In this document: positions 8,988-17,788 of the stretch, piece after piece
Position numbering within the stretch: position 1 is the first letter of the stretch
How the letters are laid out: each line of letters begins with the position of its first letter
Assembly: GCA_910579965.1 (NCBI GenBank)
Contig: CAJTWF010000007.1
Span: 28,083-92,082, forward strand
DNA length: 64,000 bases
Direction: 5' to 3'
DNA from: an uncultured Oscillospiraceae bacterium
GTDB taxonomy: Bacteria > Bacillota > Clostridia > Oscillospirales > Oscillospiraceae
The notes under the pieces: generated by a model
What the model saw: only the letters and a program-made list of their open reading frames with translations
Told to the model about the DNA's origin: nothing
The model's database searches: none
Program-made: the position numbers and the translations under genes

Positions 8988-9079
8988 CAAATAAGCTCGA
9001 CACAAGCGCGCATCTTCGCGGGCCGCCGGTTCCGGAGCAACCGCGTTCGAGTATACTGCTCTCTACGAGGTGATACGCT

Positions 9080-11425
9080 ATGCCTAAATACCGCAAGAAG
9101 AGCGTCCCCGCCTGGGGCGCACCCCTGCAAGCTGTCTGGCAGAAGGCGTCCGTTCCTGTTCTGGCGGCGCTGTATTTTCTTTTGGTCTGCCTGTCCTCCT
9201 CCAGCACGGTCAAGCCGGCGGCCCTGTTCCTGCTGGTGCTGGCCGTCGGAGCCACGGCGGTGTTCTTCCCCCGCCTGCGGGACCGTCTGCACCTGCCGGT
9301 CCTGGCCCTGGCTCTGGTGGTGCTCATGGACGGCCTGTCCACCCTCTACGCCAGAAGCGGGAAATTCGCCCTCTATGAGTTCCTCAAGCCCCTGGCCGCC
9401 TTCTGCCTGGCCCTGCTGCTGCTGACCATGAAGGACCGGGAGAGCGGCTGTACCGGCCGCCGGGGCGCGGCAATCCTCTCCGGCTTCTCCGCCCTGGCGG
9501 GGCTGGTGAGCATTGACCTGCTCTCCACCCGGATCATCAGCACCCCGATTCTGGGGCTGCTGGGCCTGTTCACCCCGGACTACACCAGCCTGAGCGCGGT
9601 GGAGGAGGGGGTGCGTATGACCTCCATGTTCACCAACCCCAACGTGTTCGCCGGCTGCGTGGGCCTGGGCACCCTCCTGAGCCTGGGCCTGGTTGTGTCC
9701 TCCGCCGGACGGGAGCGGACCGTCCACCTGATCTGCCTGTATATCAACGCCCTGTCCTTCCTGCTGGCCTTCAGTATGGGCGCCAGCGGCATGATCGCCC
9801 TGGCCTTCCTCGCCTACCTGCTGCTGGAGCGTCCGGAGCGGCGGGCCCAGCTGCTGCTGCTCATGGTGGAAACCCTGGTTCTCAGCGTTGCCGCAGCCTT
9901 CCTCATCTCCCTGACCTCCTTCACCGCCTGGACCGGATTCCGGCCGGTGCCCCTGCTGTGCGTCATCGCTGGCGCGGCGCTGCTGTGCCTGCTGGACCGC
10001 CTGTGCCGTCCTCTGGCGGACAAGCTCTCCAGCCACAGCCGGATCGTGCTGGTCCTCACCGGCGTGATCCTGGCCGGCGTGGCCGTCTTTGCCCTGGCGG
10101 CCTACAACCTCACCGGCAGCGCGGCTCTCCAGCCCGGCCAGTCCCTGCGCCGGGCCGCCTATCCGGAGCCCGGGGCCTACGCCCTGACGGCGGAGGCGGA
10201 GGGGGATCTGACGGTGTACATCGAGAGCCAGAACCAGCAGGAGACCATGATGCACACCAGCACCCCCCTCTACCAGGGCCCCCTGGCCGGGGCCTCCTTC
10301 ACCGTGCCGGAGGACAGTCTGGTGGTCTACTTCAATTTCACCGCCGCCAGCGAGGCCCGGCTGGACAGCGCCGTGTGTACCGGCGAGGCCGGCACCTGCG
10401 GCGTCCCCCTGGGCTACAAGCTGCTGCCCGGCTTTATCGCCAACCGTCTCCAGGGCCTGTGGGCCAACCAGAACGCCATCCAGCGCTTTGTCTTCTTCTC
10501 CGACGGCATGAAGCTCTTTGGCCGCAGTCCGGTGATCGGCCTGGGCCTGGGGGCCTTTGAGAACGGCGTGAAGAGCGTGCAGAGCTTCTACTATGAGACG
10601 AAATACGCCCACAACCACTACATCCAGGTGCTGGTGGAGACCGGCGCGGTGGGCTTTGTCCTGTTCATCGGCCTGCTGGCCTCCTCCGGCGCGGCGGTGT
10701 GGTTTGCCCGGAAGCGGGAGAATCCCCTCATTCCCGCCCTGGGCGCGGCCCTGGTGTTCATGGCCGGCCACGCGGCCACGGAGGTCACCTTCTCCACCTA
10801 CGCCTATCTGCCCATCGCCTTCGGCGTGTTTGCCCTCATCAACCTCTGCTGCGGGGACGCCATCCCCCTGCCGGAGCTGGGCGGCATGGCGAAAAACGGC
10901 GTCCTGGCGGCCATTCCCGCCCTGCTGATCGTCTTTGGCGTTATGCTCTCCGGCAACATGTCCGCCCAGCGGCTGGCCTCCCACGCCACCGCCTTCTCCG
11001 ATCTGGACCGGGCGGTTTCCATGGACAAATTCGAGTGGGCGGACTACATGCTGGGCTACGTCAACAGCACCCTGACCACGGAGACGGACGAGACCATCCG
11101 CCAGCAGGCGGACGCCTACGCGGCCCGTCTGGCCCAGGTGGACTCCAACACAGTGCCCATCTATCTGGCGGAGTACTACTTCTCCACGGGCCGCACGGAG
11201 CTGGGCCTGGAGATGGTGGAGAAGTATGTGGACTACGTCTCCTCGGACCAGAACGCCTGGCAGACCGCCTTCGCCCTTCTGGAGGGGTATGAGACGGACT
11301 CTGAGATCTTCCGCGCCGGCGTGGTCCGCATCGCCGGACTGCTGGAGGACTGGAACGCCCGGAACATGGGCGGCGTGACCCTGACAGAGGCCAATCTGGC
11401 GTTCATCGCCCGCATGGGCGGCTAG
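9080..11425 (+). CDS. O-antigen ligase / Wzy-like polymerase family membrane protein
   Basis: A 781-residue protein with around ten membrane helices in its first 600 residues. The Wzy/WaaL signature (PF04932) is present: GRSPVIGLGLGAFENG followed by a loop with YAHNHYIQVLVETG, whose His and adjacent residues act on lipid-linked glycan. Residues about 640-781 form a soluble, helical, TPR-like tail. The start follows GAGGTG. It is probably co-transcribed with the next gene, only 10 bases on. In a Gram-positive this implies a role in exopolysaccharide or wall-glycan polymerisation or ligation. Two regions are outside the usual model: a long extracytoplasmic domain near residues 345-445 and the tail. 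Confidence 0.8.
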   Translation: MPKYRKKSVPAWGAPLQAVWQKASVPVLAALYFLLVCLSSSSTVKPAALFLLVLAVGATAVFFPRLRDRLHLPVLALALVVLMDGLSTLYARSGKFALYEFLKPLAAFCLALLLLTMKDRESGCTGRRGAAILSGFSALAGLVSIDLLSTRIISTPILGLLGLFTPDYTSLSAVEEGVRMTSMFTNPNVFAGCVGLGTLLSLGLVVSSAGRERTVHLICLYINALSFLLAFSMGASGMIALAFLAYLLLERPERRAQLLLLMVETLVLSVAAAFLISLTSFTAWTGFRPVPLLCVIAGAALLCLLDRLCRPLADKLSSHSRIVLVLTGVILAGVAVFALAAYNLTGSAALQPGQSLRRAAYPEPGAYALTAEAEGDLTVYIESQNQQETMMHTSTPLYQGPLAGASFTVPEDSLVVYFNFTAASEARLDSAVCTGEAGTCGVPLGYKLLPGFIANRLQGLWANQNAIQRFVFFSDGMKLFGRSPVIGLGLGAFENGVKSVQSFYYETKYAHNHYIQVLVETGAVGFVLFIGLLASSGAAVWFARKRENPLIPALGAALVFMAGHAATEVTFSTYAYLPIAFGVFALINLCCGDAIPLPELGGMAKNGVLAAIPALLIVFGVMLSGNMSAQRLASHATAFSDLDRAVSMDKFEWADYMLGYVNSTLTTETDETIRQQADAYAARLAQVDSNTVPIYLAEYYFSTGRTELGLEMVEKYVDYVSSDQNAWQTAFALLEGYETDSEIFRAGVVRIAGLLEDWNARNMGGVTLTEANLAFIARMGG

Positions 11426-11435
11426 AGGCCCTGCC

Positions 11436-12824
11436 ATGATAAGGGAAAATCAGCGTCTGCTCAACTGGCTGAACGTGTTCAGCGACGGGGTGATTGTGTT
11501 CCTCTCCCTGCCGGCGGCCTTCTGGATCCGCTTTTTTGTCCTGCCCGGCGGGATCATCTCGGTGCCTCTGAGCCGCTACATGGCCATGGATATTTTCCTC
11601 ACCGGGGCCCAGCTGTTCATCTACGGGGCCATGGAGCTCTACCGCTCCTACCGCACCATCCCCCTGCGCCGGGAGCTGCCCCGGCTCTGGTGCGCCAACG
11701 GCCTGATGATGCTGGTGCTGCTCAGCGGACTGTTTGTCCAGCACGACGAGCACTACTCCCGGGGGACCCTGGCGATCTTCTTCCTGCTCAGCGCGGGCGT
11801 CCTCAGCTGCAAGCGGATCCTGCTGCGGAAGATCCTCCACTACTTCCGCCAGGAGGGCTACAACCTCAAGCATGTGCTCATCCTGGGCAGCGGCAGCGCG
11901 GCCCAGAACTACCTGCGCACCATCCGCACCTCCAAGGAGCTGGGCTTCCACCCCATCGGCCACATCGCCTCCCAGCGGATGAAGGGGCAGAGCCTGACCT
12001 ATCTGGGGAATTTTGACAATCTGGAGGCCACGCTGGAGAAGTACCACCCGGACGAGGTGGTGTCCGCCGTGGAGCTGGAGGACTACTGCCGCACGCCGCA
12101 GATCATCAGCGCCTGCGAGAAGTCGGGCACCAAGCTGTCCATTATCCCCATCTACGCGGAGTACATGTCCGCCCACCCCCAGTTCGACAACCTCAAGGGC
12201 ATCCCCCTGATGAACATCCGGCGCATCCCCCTGGACAACTGGGCCAACGCATTCTGCAAGCGGGCCGTGGACGTGGCCGGGTCCCTGCTGCTCATCCTGC
12301 TCACCTCGCCGGTCATGCTCGTCTGCGCCGCCGGCGTGCGGCTGAGCTCCCCGGGACCTGTCATCTTCAAGCAGAAGCGGGTGGGACTGAATAAAAAAAT
12401 CTTCTATATGTACAAGTTCCGGTCCATGCGGGTCAACGATGAGCAGGACACCCACTGGAGCGGGGATCGGGACAGCCGCAAGACGGCCTTCGGGGCCTTT
12501 CTGCGCAAGTGCTCCTTAGACGAGTTCCCCCAGTTTTTCAACGTCCTCAAGGGGGATATGAGCCTGGTGGGCCCCCGTCCGGAGATCCCATACTATGTGG
12601 AGCAGTTCCGGGAGGACATCCCCCTGTACATGGTCAAGCACCAGGTCCGGCCGGGGATCACTGGCTGGGCCCAGGTGAACGATCTGCGTGGGGACACCTC
12701 TATTGAGGACCGCATCGCCCACGACATCTACTATATCGAGAACTGGAGCCTGCTGTTTGACCTGAAAATTCTGCTGATTACGGTTTTCGGGGGGAAGTTT
12801 CTCAACAGCGAGAAGCTCAGCTGA
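11436..12824 (+). CDS. undecaprenyl-phosphate sugar phosphotransferase
   Basis: A WcaJ/CpsE-type initiating enzyme that transfers a sugar-1-phosphate to undecaprenyl phosphate at the membrane. The 462 residues divide as expected: four N-terminal helices, a CoA-binding-like Rossmann region (VLILGSGSAAQN, residues about 148-159) and the C-terminal bacterial sugar transferase domain (PF02397) starting KRAVDVAGSLLL, with KFRSMR, the acidic DEFPQFFNVLKG and SLVGPRPE motifs. It starts 10 bases after the ligase. Finding the initiating transferase with only a polymerase-type gene and no other glycosyltransferases is unusual; the rest of the pathway must lie elsewhere. Confidence 0.93.
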   Translation: MIRENQRLLNWLNVFSDGVIVFLSLPAAFWIRFFVLPGGIISVPLSRYMAMDIFLTGAQLFIYGAMELYRSYRTIPLRRELPRLWCANGLMMLVLLSGLFVQHDEHYSRGTLAIFFLLSAGVLSCKRILLRKILHYFRQEGYNLKHVLILGSGSAAQNYLRTIRTSKELGFHPIGHIASQRMKGQSLTYLGNFDNLEATLEKYHPDEVVSAVELEDYCRTPQIISACEKSGTKLSIIPIYAEYMSAHPQFDNLKGIPLMNIRRIPLDNWANAFCKRAVDVAGSLLLILLTSPVMLVCAAGVRLSSPGPVIFKQKRVGLNKKIFYMYKFRSMRVNDEQDTHWSGDRDSRKTAFGAFLRKCSLDEFPQFFNVLKGDMSLVGPRPEIPYYVEQFREDIPLYMVKHQVRPGITGWAQVNDLRGDTSIEDRIAHDIYYIENWSLLFDLKILLITVFGGKFLNSEKLS

Positions 12825-12837
12825 GCCCGAGAGAAGG

Positions 12838-12876
12838 AGCGCTCTCCCTGCGCGTATGCGGCGGGAGGGCGCTTTT
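12838..12876 (+). terminator. terminator after the sugar transferase
   Basis: GC-rich stem between 12838-12851 and 12861-12872, then TTTT at 12873-12876. Confidence 0.7.
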
Positions 12877-12892
12877 CAGAAAGGAGAACAAC

Positions 12893-13375
12893 ATGCTGCG
12901 ACTGGAAAAGGTCACTGGCAGGAATGTATGGGATATCTTAAAGCTGCGCGTCCGCGATGAGCAGATAAATTTTGTGGCGGGAAATGATATCAGCATTATT
13001 GAGGCTTACACTGCCGTTACAGGCGGCGGCCACGCGTTCCCCTTTGGTATTTATGAGGATCAAGTGCCCGTAGGCTTTTTGATGGTTGGCTACGATACCG
13101 ACGATTACTGGGAAAATGCGCCGGAGATTGCGAAGGGAAATTATACGCTCTGGCGGCTGATGATTGACAAGAACTACCAGGGCCGGGGATATGGAAAGGA
13201 GGCCGTCAGGCTTGCGCTGTCGTTTATCAGGACCGCACCCTGCGGCGGGGCGGAGTGCTGCTGGCTCTCCTATGAGCCGGATAATCTTGTGGCCAAGAAG
13301 CTGTATGGCAGCTTCGGGTTTACGGAAACCGGAGATTGGGACGGAGAAGAGCAGATAGCCGTTCTGAGATTATAG
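12893..13375 (+). CDS. GNAT family N-acetyltransferase
   Basis: A 160-residue acetyl-CoA-dependent transferase. The acetyl-CoA motif is at residues about 90-112 (LMIDKNYQGRGYGKEAV), followed by a C-terminal NLVAKKLYGSFGFTE segment typical of the fold. AAAGGAGAA precedes the ATG. The N-terminal half resembles diamine/polyamine acetyltransferases in layout, but the substrate cannot be fixed from sequence. It has slightly lower GC than its neighbours. Confidence 0.85.
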   Translation: MLRLEKVTGRNVWDILKLRVRDEQINFVAGNDISIIEAYTAVTGGGHAFPFGIYEDQVPVGFLMVGYDTDDYWENAPEIAKGNYTLWRLMIDKNYQGRGYGKEAVRLALSFIRTAPCGGAECCWLSYEPDNLVAKKLYGSFGFTETGDWDGEEQIAVLRL

Positions 13376-13474
13376 GGCGGCATTCGTTTGAGCGGATTTT
13401 CTGCATATTTTTACTGCGCCCCTGCCGTCCTTCCCGCATCCCTTCTTCTGGCGCGTTTCATTCCTTAATATTTT

Positions 13475-13505
13475 AGAGCCGCACCGTATCCTACGGTGCG
13501 GCTCT
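13475..13505. terminator. hairpin between convergent genes
   Basis: Perfect 14-bp arms 13475-13488 and 13492-13505 with a 3-base loop, placed between the acetyltransferase and the converging anti-sigma gene. No clear T-run on either side. Confidence 0.6.
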
Positions 13506-13524
13506 CCTCTCGCGCCTCTTTGCG

Positions 13525-14388
13525 TTATCCTTCGGGCGTCTGTATCACAAACTCTAAATTCCCGGCAGCGCCGGCGGCGATACTGTACTTGGGGAAGCAC
13601 ACGACAACCGCGCCGTCCTCACGGACATAGAAGCTGGTGCTCTCATCCACAGTGGTAAAGCCGCCCTGGTCAGGGGGGAAGAAATAGGTGAAGCCATCGG
13701 CGTCCCTGCTCTCATCTATCTGCTGCTGAATGGCGGCGTTGCAGACAGCGGTCCAATCCTCCCCCAGGAAGTCCCGGAGCGTCAGGTCACGGTTCTGCAC
13801 AAAATCCAGGTTATAGCAGGACCGCTCCTCGTAGGAGGACACCCAGCCCTCGGCGAAGGTCACAACAAAGGAGACCCGGTCCCCGGTCTGGCTCTTGATC
13901 TCATAGTCGATGATAACATCCATCTCCCGATCGCCCCACTGCTCCTCCGTGCCGCCGGTGGCAAAGAAGGCCTCGCGGTAGTCGTCCCAGTCCTGCTGGG
14001 CCTTGGCGAGATGCTGGTCAACCTTCCCCTGAATGGCGGCGTTGACCTTCTTCGCCAGATCGCTGTCCGCGTCCACCTCGGGGGCGGCAACATTGTAATG
14101 GATGCCGTCCTCAGAATCATCAAACTCCACAAAGGTCAGCACCCGGAACAGCCCTCCCAGCACGGGCACATTGGCGGCAGCGCTGGCCAGAGCGGGCGAG
14201 AGGTTCAGCCCCGCCAGCACCAGGCAGAGGCAGGCGGCGGTGGCTGCCCAGCGGCGGATCATCCGGCTGCGGCGGCGCCGGTAGCTGGCCTTTCCCAACT
14301 GAATCCCCGCCTGGACCCGATCCGGCAGCTCGGCGGGAATGGGGATGCTGTCATAATTTTCCTTGGCGTTTGCGAACTCCTTCATCAT
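13525..14388 (-). CDS. RsiV-like membrane anti-sigma factor (DUF3298-type)
   Basis: A 287-residue protein with a basic cytoplasmic N-terminus (1-45), one membrane helix (about 46-68) and an external domain. The external part has a DUF4179/DUF3298-like layout: an N-terminal segment with AAPEVDADSD, a YEIKSQTGDRVSFVVTF strand pair and the terminal FPPDQGG...FYVREDGAVVVCFPKYSIAAGAAG. This matches RsiV of Bacillus, which restrains SigV until lysozyme binds. Its ATG overlaps the sigma stop (ATGA), so the two are coupled. Lysozyme sensing here is inference. Confidence 0.75.
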   Translation of the reverse strand: MMKEFANAKENYDSIPIPAELPDRVQAGIQLGKASYRRRRSRMIRRWAATAACLCLVLAGLNLSPALASAAANVPVLGGLFRVLTFVEFDDSEDGIHYNVAAPEVDADSDLAKKVNAAIQGKVDQHLAKAQQDWDDYREAFFATGGTEEQWGDREMDVIIDYEIKSQTGDRVSFVVTFAEGWVSSYEERSCYNLDFVQNRDLTLRDFLGEDWTAVCNAAIQQQIDESRDADGFTYFFPPDQGGFTTVDESTSFYVREDGAVVVCFPKYSIAAGAAGNLEFVIQTPEG

Positions 14389-14861
14389 ATTTCTGCTCCT
14401 TCCATAGCAACGCGCAGCTTCTTCAGGCCGGCGTACAGGCGGCTTTTCACTGTGCTCAGGTTCTGTCCGGTGATCTGGCTGATTTCCTTCAGGCTCAGCT
14501 CCTCGTAAAACCGCAGTTTGACGACCATCCCCATTTCCGGCGGCAGGGCCTCTACCCGGCGGATCAGTGTGTCGTCAGCGGGCTCCGGGTCCTCCCGGGA
14601 GGGCTCCAGGTCCTCCGGAAAGGGGATCTCCCGTCCCCTGTGGCGGAGGGCGTCTCTGCATGTGTTCACCAGGATGCGGTAAAACCATGTGCGGAGGGCG
14701 CCGGTGTCCCGGAGGCCGTCCTGCCGCTCCAGCGCACGGCAGACCGCAGTCTGTACCGCGTCCAGGGCCTCGTCTGGATTTTTCAGAATGCTGTAGGCCA
14801 GCCGGTAAAATCCGGTTTGATGGTCAACAAGATACTGGGTCAGAGCTTCTTCCTTTGTCAC
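14385..14861 (-). CDS. ECF-type RNA polymerase sigma factor (SigV-like)
   Basis: A 158-residue sigma-70 family protein. Region 2 covers residues about 9-75 (RLAYSILKNPDEALDAVQ), region 4 about 100-150 (LRFYEELSLKEISQITG with the helix-turn-helix and TVKSRLYAGLKKL). I chose the GTG at 14861, which has AAAGGAGAA eight bases before it; an ATG 318 bases further upstream would add non-homologous sequence. It is paired with the anti-sigma gene by a 4-base overlap and probably controls its own operon and wall-defence genes. Confidence 0.88.
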   Translation of the reverse strand: MTKEEALTQYLVDHQTGFYRLAYSILKNPDEALDAVQTAVCRALERQDGLRDTGALRTWFYRILVNTCRDALRHRGREIPFPEDLEPSREDPEPADDTLIRRVEALPPEMGMVVKLRFYEELSLKEISQITGQNLSTVKSRLYAGLKKLRVAMEGAEI

Positions 14862-15079
14862 ATCAATTTCTCCTTTCTTCTCGCTTCGAAGCTGGGATTG
14901 GAGAGTGCGCGCCGCTCCGCCCGGCCGGTGAGGAGCGCCGTCTGTATAATAGACGGCGGAGGGGACGGAAAAGTTTGAGGGCAGTGAAATTTTGGGGGAA
15001 TACAGCGTCGCGTCCCGCGGGGCGGTACTCCCTGCTTCCGGCGGGCCGCCTGAATTGTAAACCGAATTAAAATTATAGG

Positions 15080-15108
15080 TTGACAAGTCGGGCGGGCTGT
15101 GATAGAGT
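15080..15108 (+). promoter_or_regulatory. promoter of bioY
   Basis: TTGACA at 15080-15085 and TAGAGT at 15103-15108 with 17-bp spacing, 33 bases before the start codon. No clear BirA-type operator was found. Confidence 0.6.
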
Positions 15109-15141
15109 AGGCGGCAGGAAACCGAAAGGAGAATAAAGACA

Positions 15142-15690
15142 ATGGAACAGACCTTAACCAGGTGGAGCACACGGGACATGGCCTATATCGCCGTATTTGT
15201 GGCGGTCATGGCGGTGTGCTCCTGGATCTCCATCCCCACCGCCATCCCCTTCACCCTGCAAACCATGGGGGTATTTCTGGCTGTGGGCCTGCTGGGGGGC
15301 AAGCGGGGGACCATCGCGGTGCTGGCCTTCATCCTGCTGGCGGCGGTGGGCGCGCCGGTGCTGTCCGGCTTCCACGGCGGACTGAGCGCCCTGCTGGGCA
15401 TGACCGGCGGGTACATCGTTGGGTTCCTCTTCTCCGCCCTGGCCATGTGGGGTGTGGAGCGGGTATGGGGGCGGGGGCTGATTGTCCTGGGCGCGTCCAT
15501 GGTCCTGGGACTTCTGGTGTGCTACGCCTTCGGTACGGCCTGGTTTATGGTAGTCTACGCGCGGGACGCCGGGGCCATCACCCTGGGCGCGGCCCTGACG
15601 GCCTGCGTGGTCCCCTACATTCTGCCGGATCTGGTGAAGATCGTCCTGGCCCTCGCCATCACGGCGCGTCTGCGGCCCCATGTCCGGTGA
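15142..15690 (+). CDS. bioY: biotin transporter substrate-binding subunit BioY
   Basis: S-component of an ECF-type biotin importer in the cytoplasmic membrane. It has 182 residues with six hydrophobic helices. The N-terminal AYIAVFVAVMAVCSWISIP and the loop PFTLQTMGVFLAVGLLGGKRG (residues about 33-53) are strongly characteristic of BioY. AAAGGAG precedes the start. No ECF ATPases (bioM/bioN) are near, so it uses a shared energising module or works alone. The downstream DUF1284 gene overlaps its end by 11 bases. Confidence 0.95.
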   Translation: MEQTLTRWSTRDMAYIAVFVAVMAVCSWISIPTAIPFTLQTMGVFLAVGLLGGKRGTIAVLAFILLAAVGAPVLSGFHGGLSALLGMTGGYIVGFLFSALAMWGVERVWGRGLIVLGASMVLGLLVCYAFGTAWFMVVYARDAGAITLGAALTACVVPYILPDLVKIVLALAITARLRPHVR

Positions 15691-16093
15691 GCCCATGGCC
15701 CTGCGGCCCCACCACGGCATGTGCATGGCCTACTTTGTGGGCTTTGGCTACAGCGACGGCTTCTCCCGGAACATGACCCGGCTGCTGGCGGAGGAGCTGA
15801 CGCCGGACCGGCCGGTCCGCCTGACGGTGGATACGGACCAGGTCTGCGCCGCCTGCCCCCGCAGTGCCGGCGGCCGGTGCGACAAGCCGGAGCTGGTAGC
15901 GGGATATGACCGGGCGGTGCTGGAGCTGTGCGGCCTGACAGAGGGGGCGGTGCTGGCCTTCGGCGCGTTCACAGCCCTGGTCCAAAGCCGGATCCTGGAC
16001 CGGGACCTGCGCCGGTTCATCTGCGGCGGCTGCCAGTGGAACGACATCTGCCGCCGGACAGAGAGCCGGTGGAGAACGCCGGGCAGCCCCTGA
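15680..16093 (+). CDS. DUF1284 domain protein, possible iron-sulfur protein
   Basis: A 137-residue protein beginning LRPHHGMCMAYFVGFGYSDGFSRNM, the hallmark of DUF1284 (PF06935). Later cysteines include a CAACPRSAGGRC spacing and CGGCQWNDIC near the C-terminus, which suggest metal binding. It overlaps bioY by 11 bases, so is co-translated with it. The function is unknown; a link to biotin is only positional. Confidence 0.8.
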   Translation: MSGEPMALRPHHGMCMAYFVGFGYSDGFSRNMTRLLAEELTPDRPVRLTVDTDQVCAACPRSAGGRCDKPELVAGYDRAVLELCGLTEGAVLAFGAFTALVQSRILDRDLRRFICGGCQWNDICRRTESRWRTPGSP

Positions 16094-16111
16094 GCCGCCG
16101 GGAGGAAACAG

Positions 16112-16150
16112 TCCCGCCTTTTCCCCAGGGGAGAGGGCGGGCTTCTTTAT
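16112..16150 (+). terminator. terminator of the bioY operon
   Basis: Arms around 16112-16126 and 16129-16142 pair (CCCGCC with GGCGGG at the base), followed by CTTCTTT. Confidence 0.7.
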
Positions 16151-16190
16151 CCCTTTTTCACAAAAGCGGGAGAATGCCGGCAAATAAAGT

Positions 16191-16219
16191 TTGCTTCATT
16201 CGACAATTTGTGATATGAT
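16191..16219 (+). promoter_or_regulatory. promoter of the zinc-ribbon/Big2 protein gene
   Basis: TTGCTT at 16191-16196 and TATGAT at 16214-16219 with 17-bp spacing. Confidence 0.6.
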
Positions 16220-16261
16220 TGTATAAACATTGAACGATTTATACAGAAGGGGATGGAAATT

Positions 16262-17044
16262 ATGACCAACCGGCAGTGTCCGCGGTGCGGCAGACAGTAC
16301 CCCGCGTCCTATCAGAGATGCCCCTATTGCTTCCGGCAGCAGCGGAAGCAGCGGTCCGCCTGGGCCCGCTGTCTCCGCTATCTCCGCCGGGTGGTCATCC
16401 GGCTGCGGCGGCAGGGCCCCTACTATCTGCCGGCCGCCCTGGGCGTCCTGCTGGCGCTCCTCATCCTGCTGTGCGTCCTGGTCTCCCGCTGCGCCTTCAA
16501 GGGCAGCGATATGCCGGCGGAGCCGCCCACGGTTCAGACACCGGAGAACAAGGAGCCTGAGCCGGCGGAGCCCCTGACCCTGTCCCAGACCGCCCTGTCC
16601 CTCGTTGCCGGTGAGAGCGCCGCGCTGTCCGCCTCCGGGGGCAGCGCGGGGGTCTCCTGGACCTCCTCCAACCAGGACGTGGCCACGGTGGAGAACGGGA
16701 CCGTCACCGGAAAGGGGCCGGGCAGCGCCGTCATCACTGCCTCCGCGGGCACGGAGACCGCCACCTGTCAGGTGACGGTCCAGGCGGCGGTGGTTCTCCC
16801 GGAGCTGGTCCTCAACCACCGGGACTTCACCCTGCCCTCCGGGGATCCGCCGGTGCAGATGAAGGTGACGGTCAAGGGGACCCGGGACCTCTATGACGGG
16901 GAGATCGTCTGGACCAGCCAGGACACCAACGTGGTCTCCATCAGCCAGGACGGGCTGGTGGAGCGGGTGGGCCGGGGCACCACCACGGTGACCGCCATCA
17001 TCGGGGACATGACCCTGGAGTGCATTGTCCGCGTGCCCCGATAG
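16262..17044 (+). CDS. zinc-ribbon membrane protein with two bacterial Ig-like (Big2) domains
   Basis: A 260-residue protein. The first 30 residues carry CPRCG...CPYC, a zinc ribbon, followed by a basic segment and one membrane helix (about 58-80). Outside the membrane are two Big2 domains: one from LTLSQTALSLVAGE to ATCQVTVQ, the other from LVLNHRDFTLPSG to the end, with WTSSNQDVATV and WTSQDTNVVSI as the signature strands. The start at 16262 has AAGGGG nine bases upstream; an ATG at 16253 is too close to that site. A cytoplasmic zinc ribbon linked to surface adhesion-type domains recurs in gut Clostridia; its role is not known. Confidence 0.8.
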   Translation: MTNRQCPRCGRQYPASYQRCPYCFRQQRKQRSAWARCLRYLRRVVIRLRRQGPYYLPAALGVLLALLILLCVLVSRCAFKGSDMPAEPPTVQTPENKEPEPAEPLTLSQTALSLVAGESAALSASGGSAGVSWTSSNQDVATVENGTVTGKGPGSAVITASAGTETATCQVTVQAAVVLPELVLNHRDFTLPSGDPPVQMKVTVKGTRDLYDGEIVWTSQDTNVVSISQDGLVERVGRGTTTVTAIIGDMTLECIVRVPR

Positions 17045-17077
17045 AGTGCGAAGCTGCGATAAAAGGAGACGTGATCT

Positions 17078-17788
17078 ATGAAAAAGCCGATCATCGGCAT
17101 TGTCCCCCTGGTGGACGCCGGGCGGGACAGCCTGTGGATGCTGCCCGGGTATATGGACGCCATCGCCCAGGCCGGCGGACTGGGGGTGATGCTGCCCCTG
17201 GCGGAGGATGGCGCGGATATCCGGCGGCTGCTGGAGGGATGTAATGGCGTCCTCCTCACTGGCGGCCACGACGTGTCCCCGGCCCTCTACGGCCAGGAGA
17301 TCCTTCCGGTGTGCGGGGAGCTGTGCCCCGCCCGGGACCGGATGGAGGGGGAGCTGCTGCGCCAGGCCATTGACCGGGATCTGGCCGTCCTGGGCATCTG
17401 CCGGGGGATGCAGTTTATGAACGCCGTCCTGGGCGGCACCCTCTATCAGGACCTGCCCGCCCAGCGGCCCTCGGACTGTGACCACCACATGGCGGCCCCC
17501 TATGACCGGGAGGCCCACAAAGTGTCCCTCCCCCGGGGAACGCCCCTGGCAGAGCTGCTGGGCAAGGAGGAGATGGGCGTGAACAGCTGCCACCACCAGG
17601 CGGTGCGGGACCTGGCGCCCCGGCTGGCCCCCATGGCTCTGGCCCCCGACGGCGTGACAGAGGCCGTGTACATGCCGGAGAGGCGGTTCGTCTGGGGGGT
17701 CCAGTGGCACCCGGAGTTCTCCTGGCGGGTGGACGAGCGGAGCCGGAAAATCTTCGCCGCCTTCACAGCGGCCTCCCTGTGCGCATGA
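17078..17788 (+). CDS. gamma-glutamyl-gamma-aminobutyrate hydrolase family protein (peptidase C26)
   Basis: Class I glutamine-amidotransferase-fold hydrolase, 236 residues. The nucleophile Cys lies in LGICRGMQFMNA (about residue 109); the His and Glu of the triad are in WGVQWHPEFS near the C-terminus. LLTGGHDVSP is the oxyanion-side motif. Relatives (PuuD) cleave gamma-Glu-GABA in putrescine use, but no other puu genes are here, so the substrate may be another gamma-glutamyl compound. AAAGGAG precedes the start; it follows the zinc-ribbon gene by 33 bases. Confidence 0.9.
   Translation: MKKPIIGIVPLVDAGRDSLWMLPGYMDAIAQAGGLGVMLPLAEDGADIRRLLEGCNGVLLTGGHDVSPALYGQEILPVCGELCPARDRMEGELLRQAIDRDLAVLGICRGMQFMNAVLGGTLYQDLPAQRPSDCDHHMAAPYDREAHKVSLPRGTPLAELLGKEEMGVNSCHHQAVRDLAPRLAPMALAPDGVTEAVYMPERRFVWGVQWHPEFSWRVDERSRKIFAAFTAASLCA

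Noticed and set aside
8981..11437. Very long open frame on the minus strand opposite the polysaccharide polymerase gene
   Set aside because: It is His/Gln/Gly-rich without any motif and mirrors the GC-rich codon pattern of the real gene; it has no ribosome binding site.
15109..15141. Biotin riboswitch or BirA operator before bioY
   Set aside because: The leader is too short and no inverted repeat typical of BirA sites could be seen.
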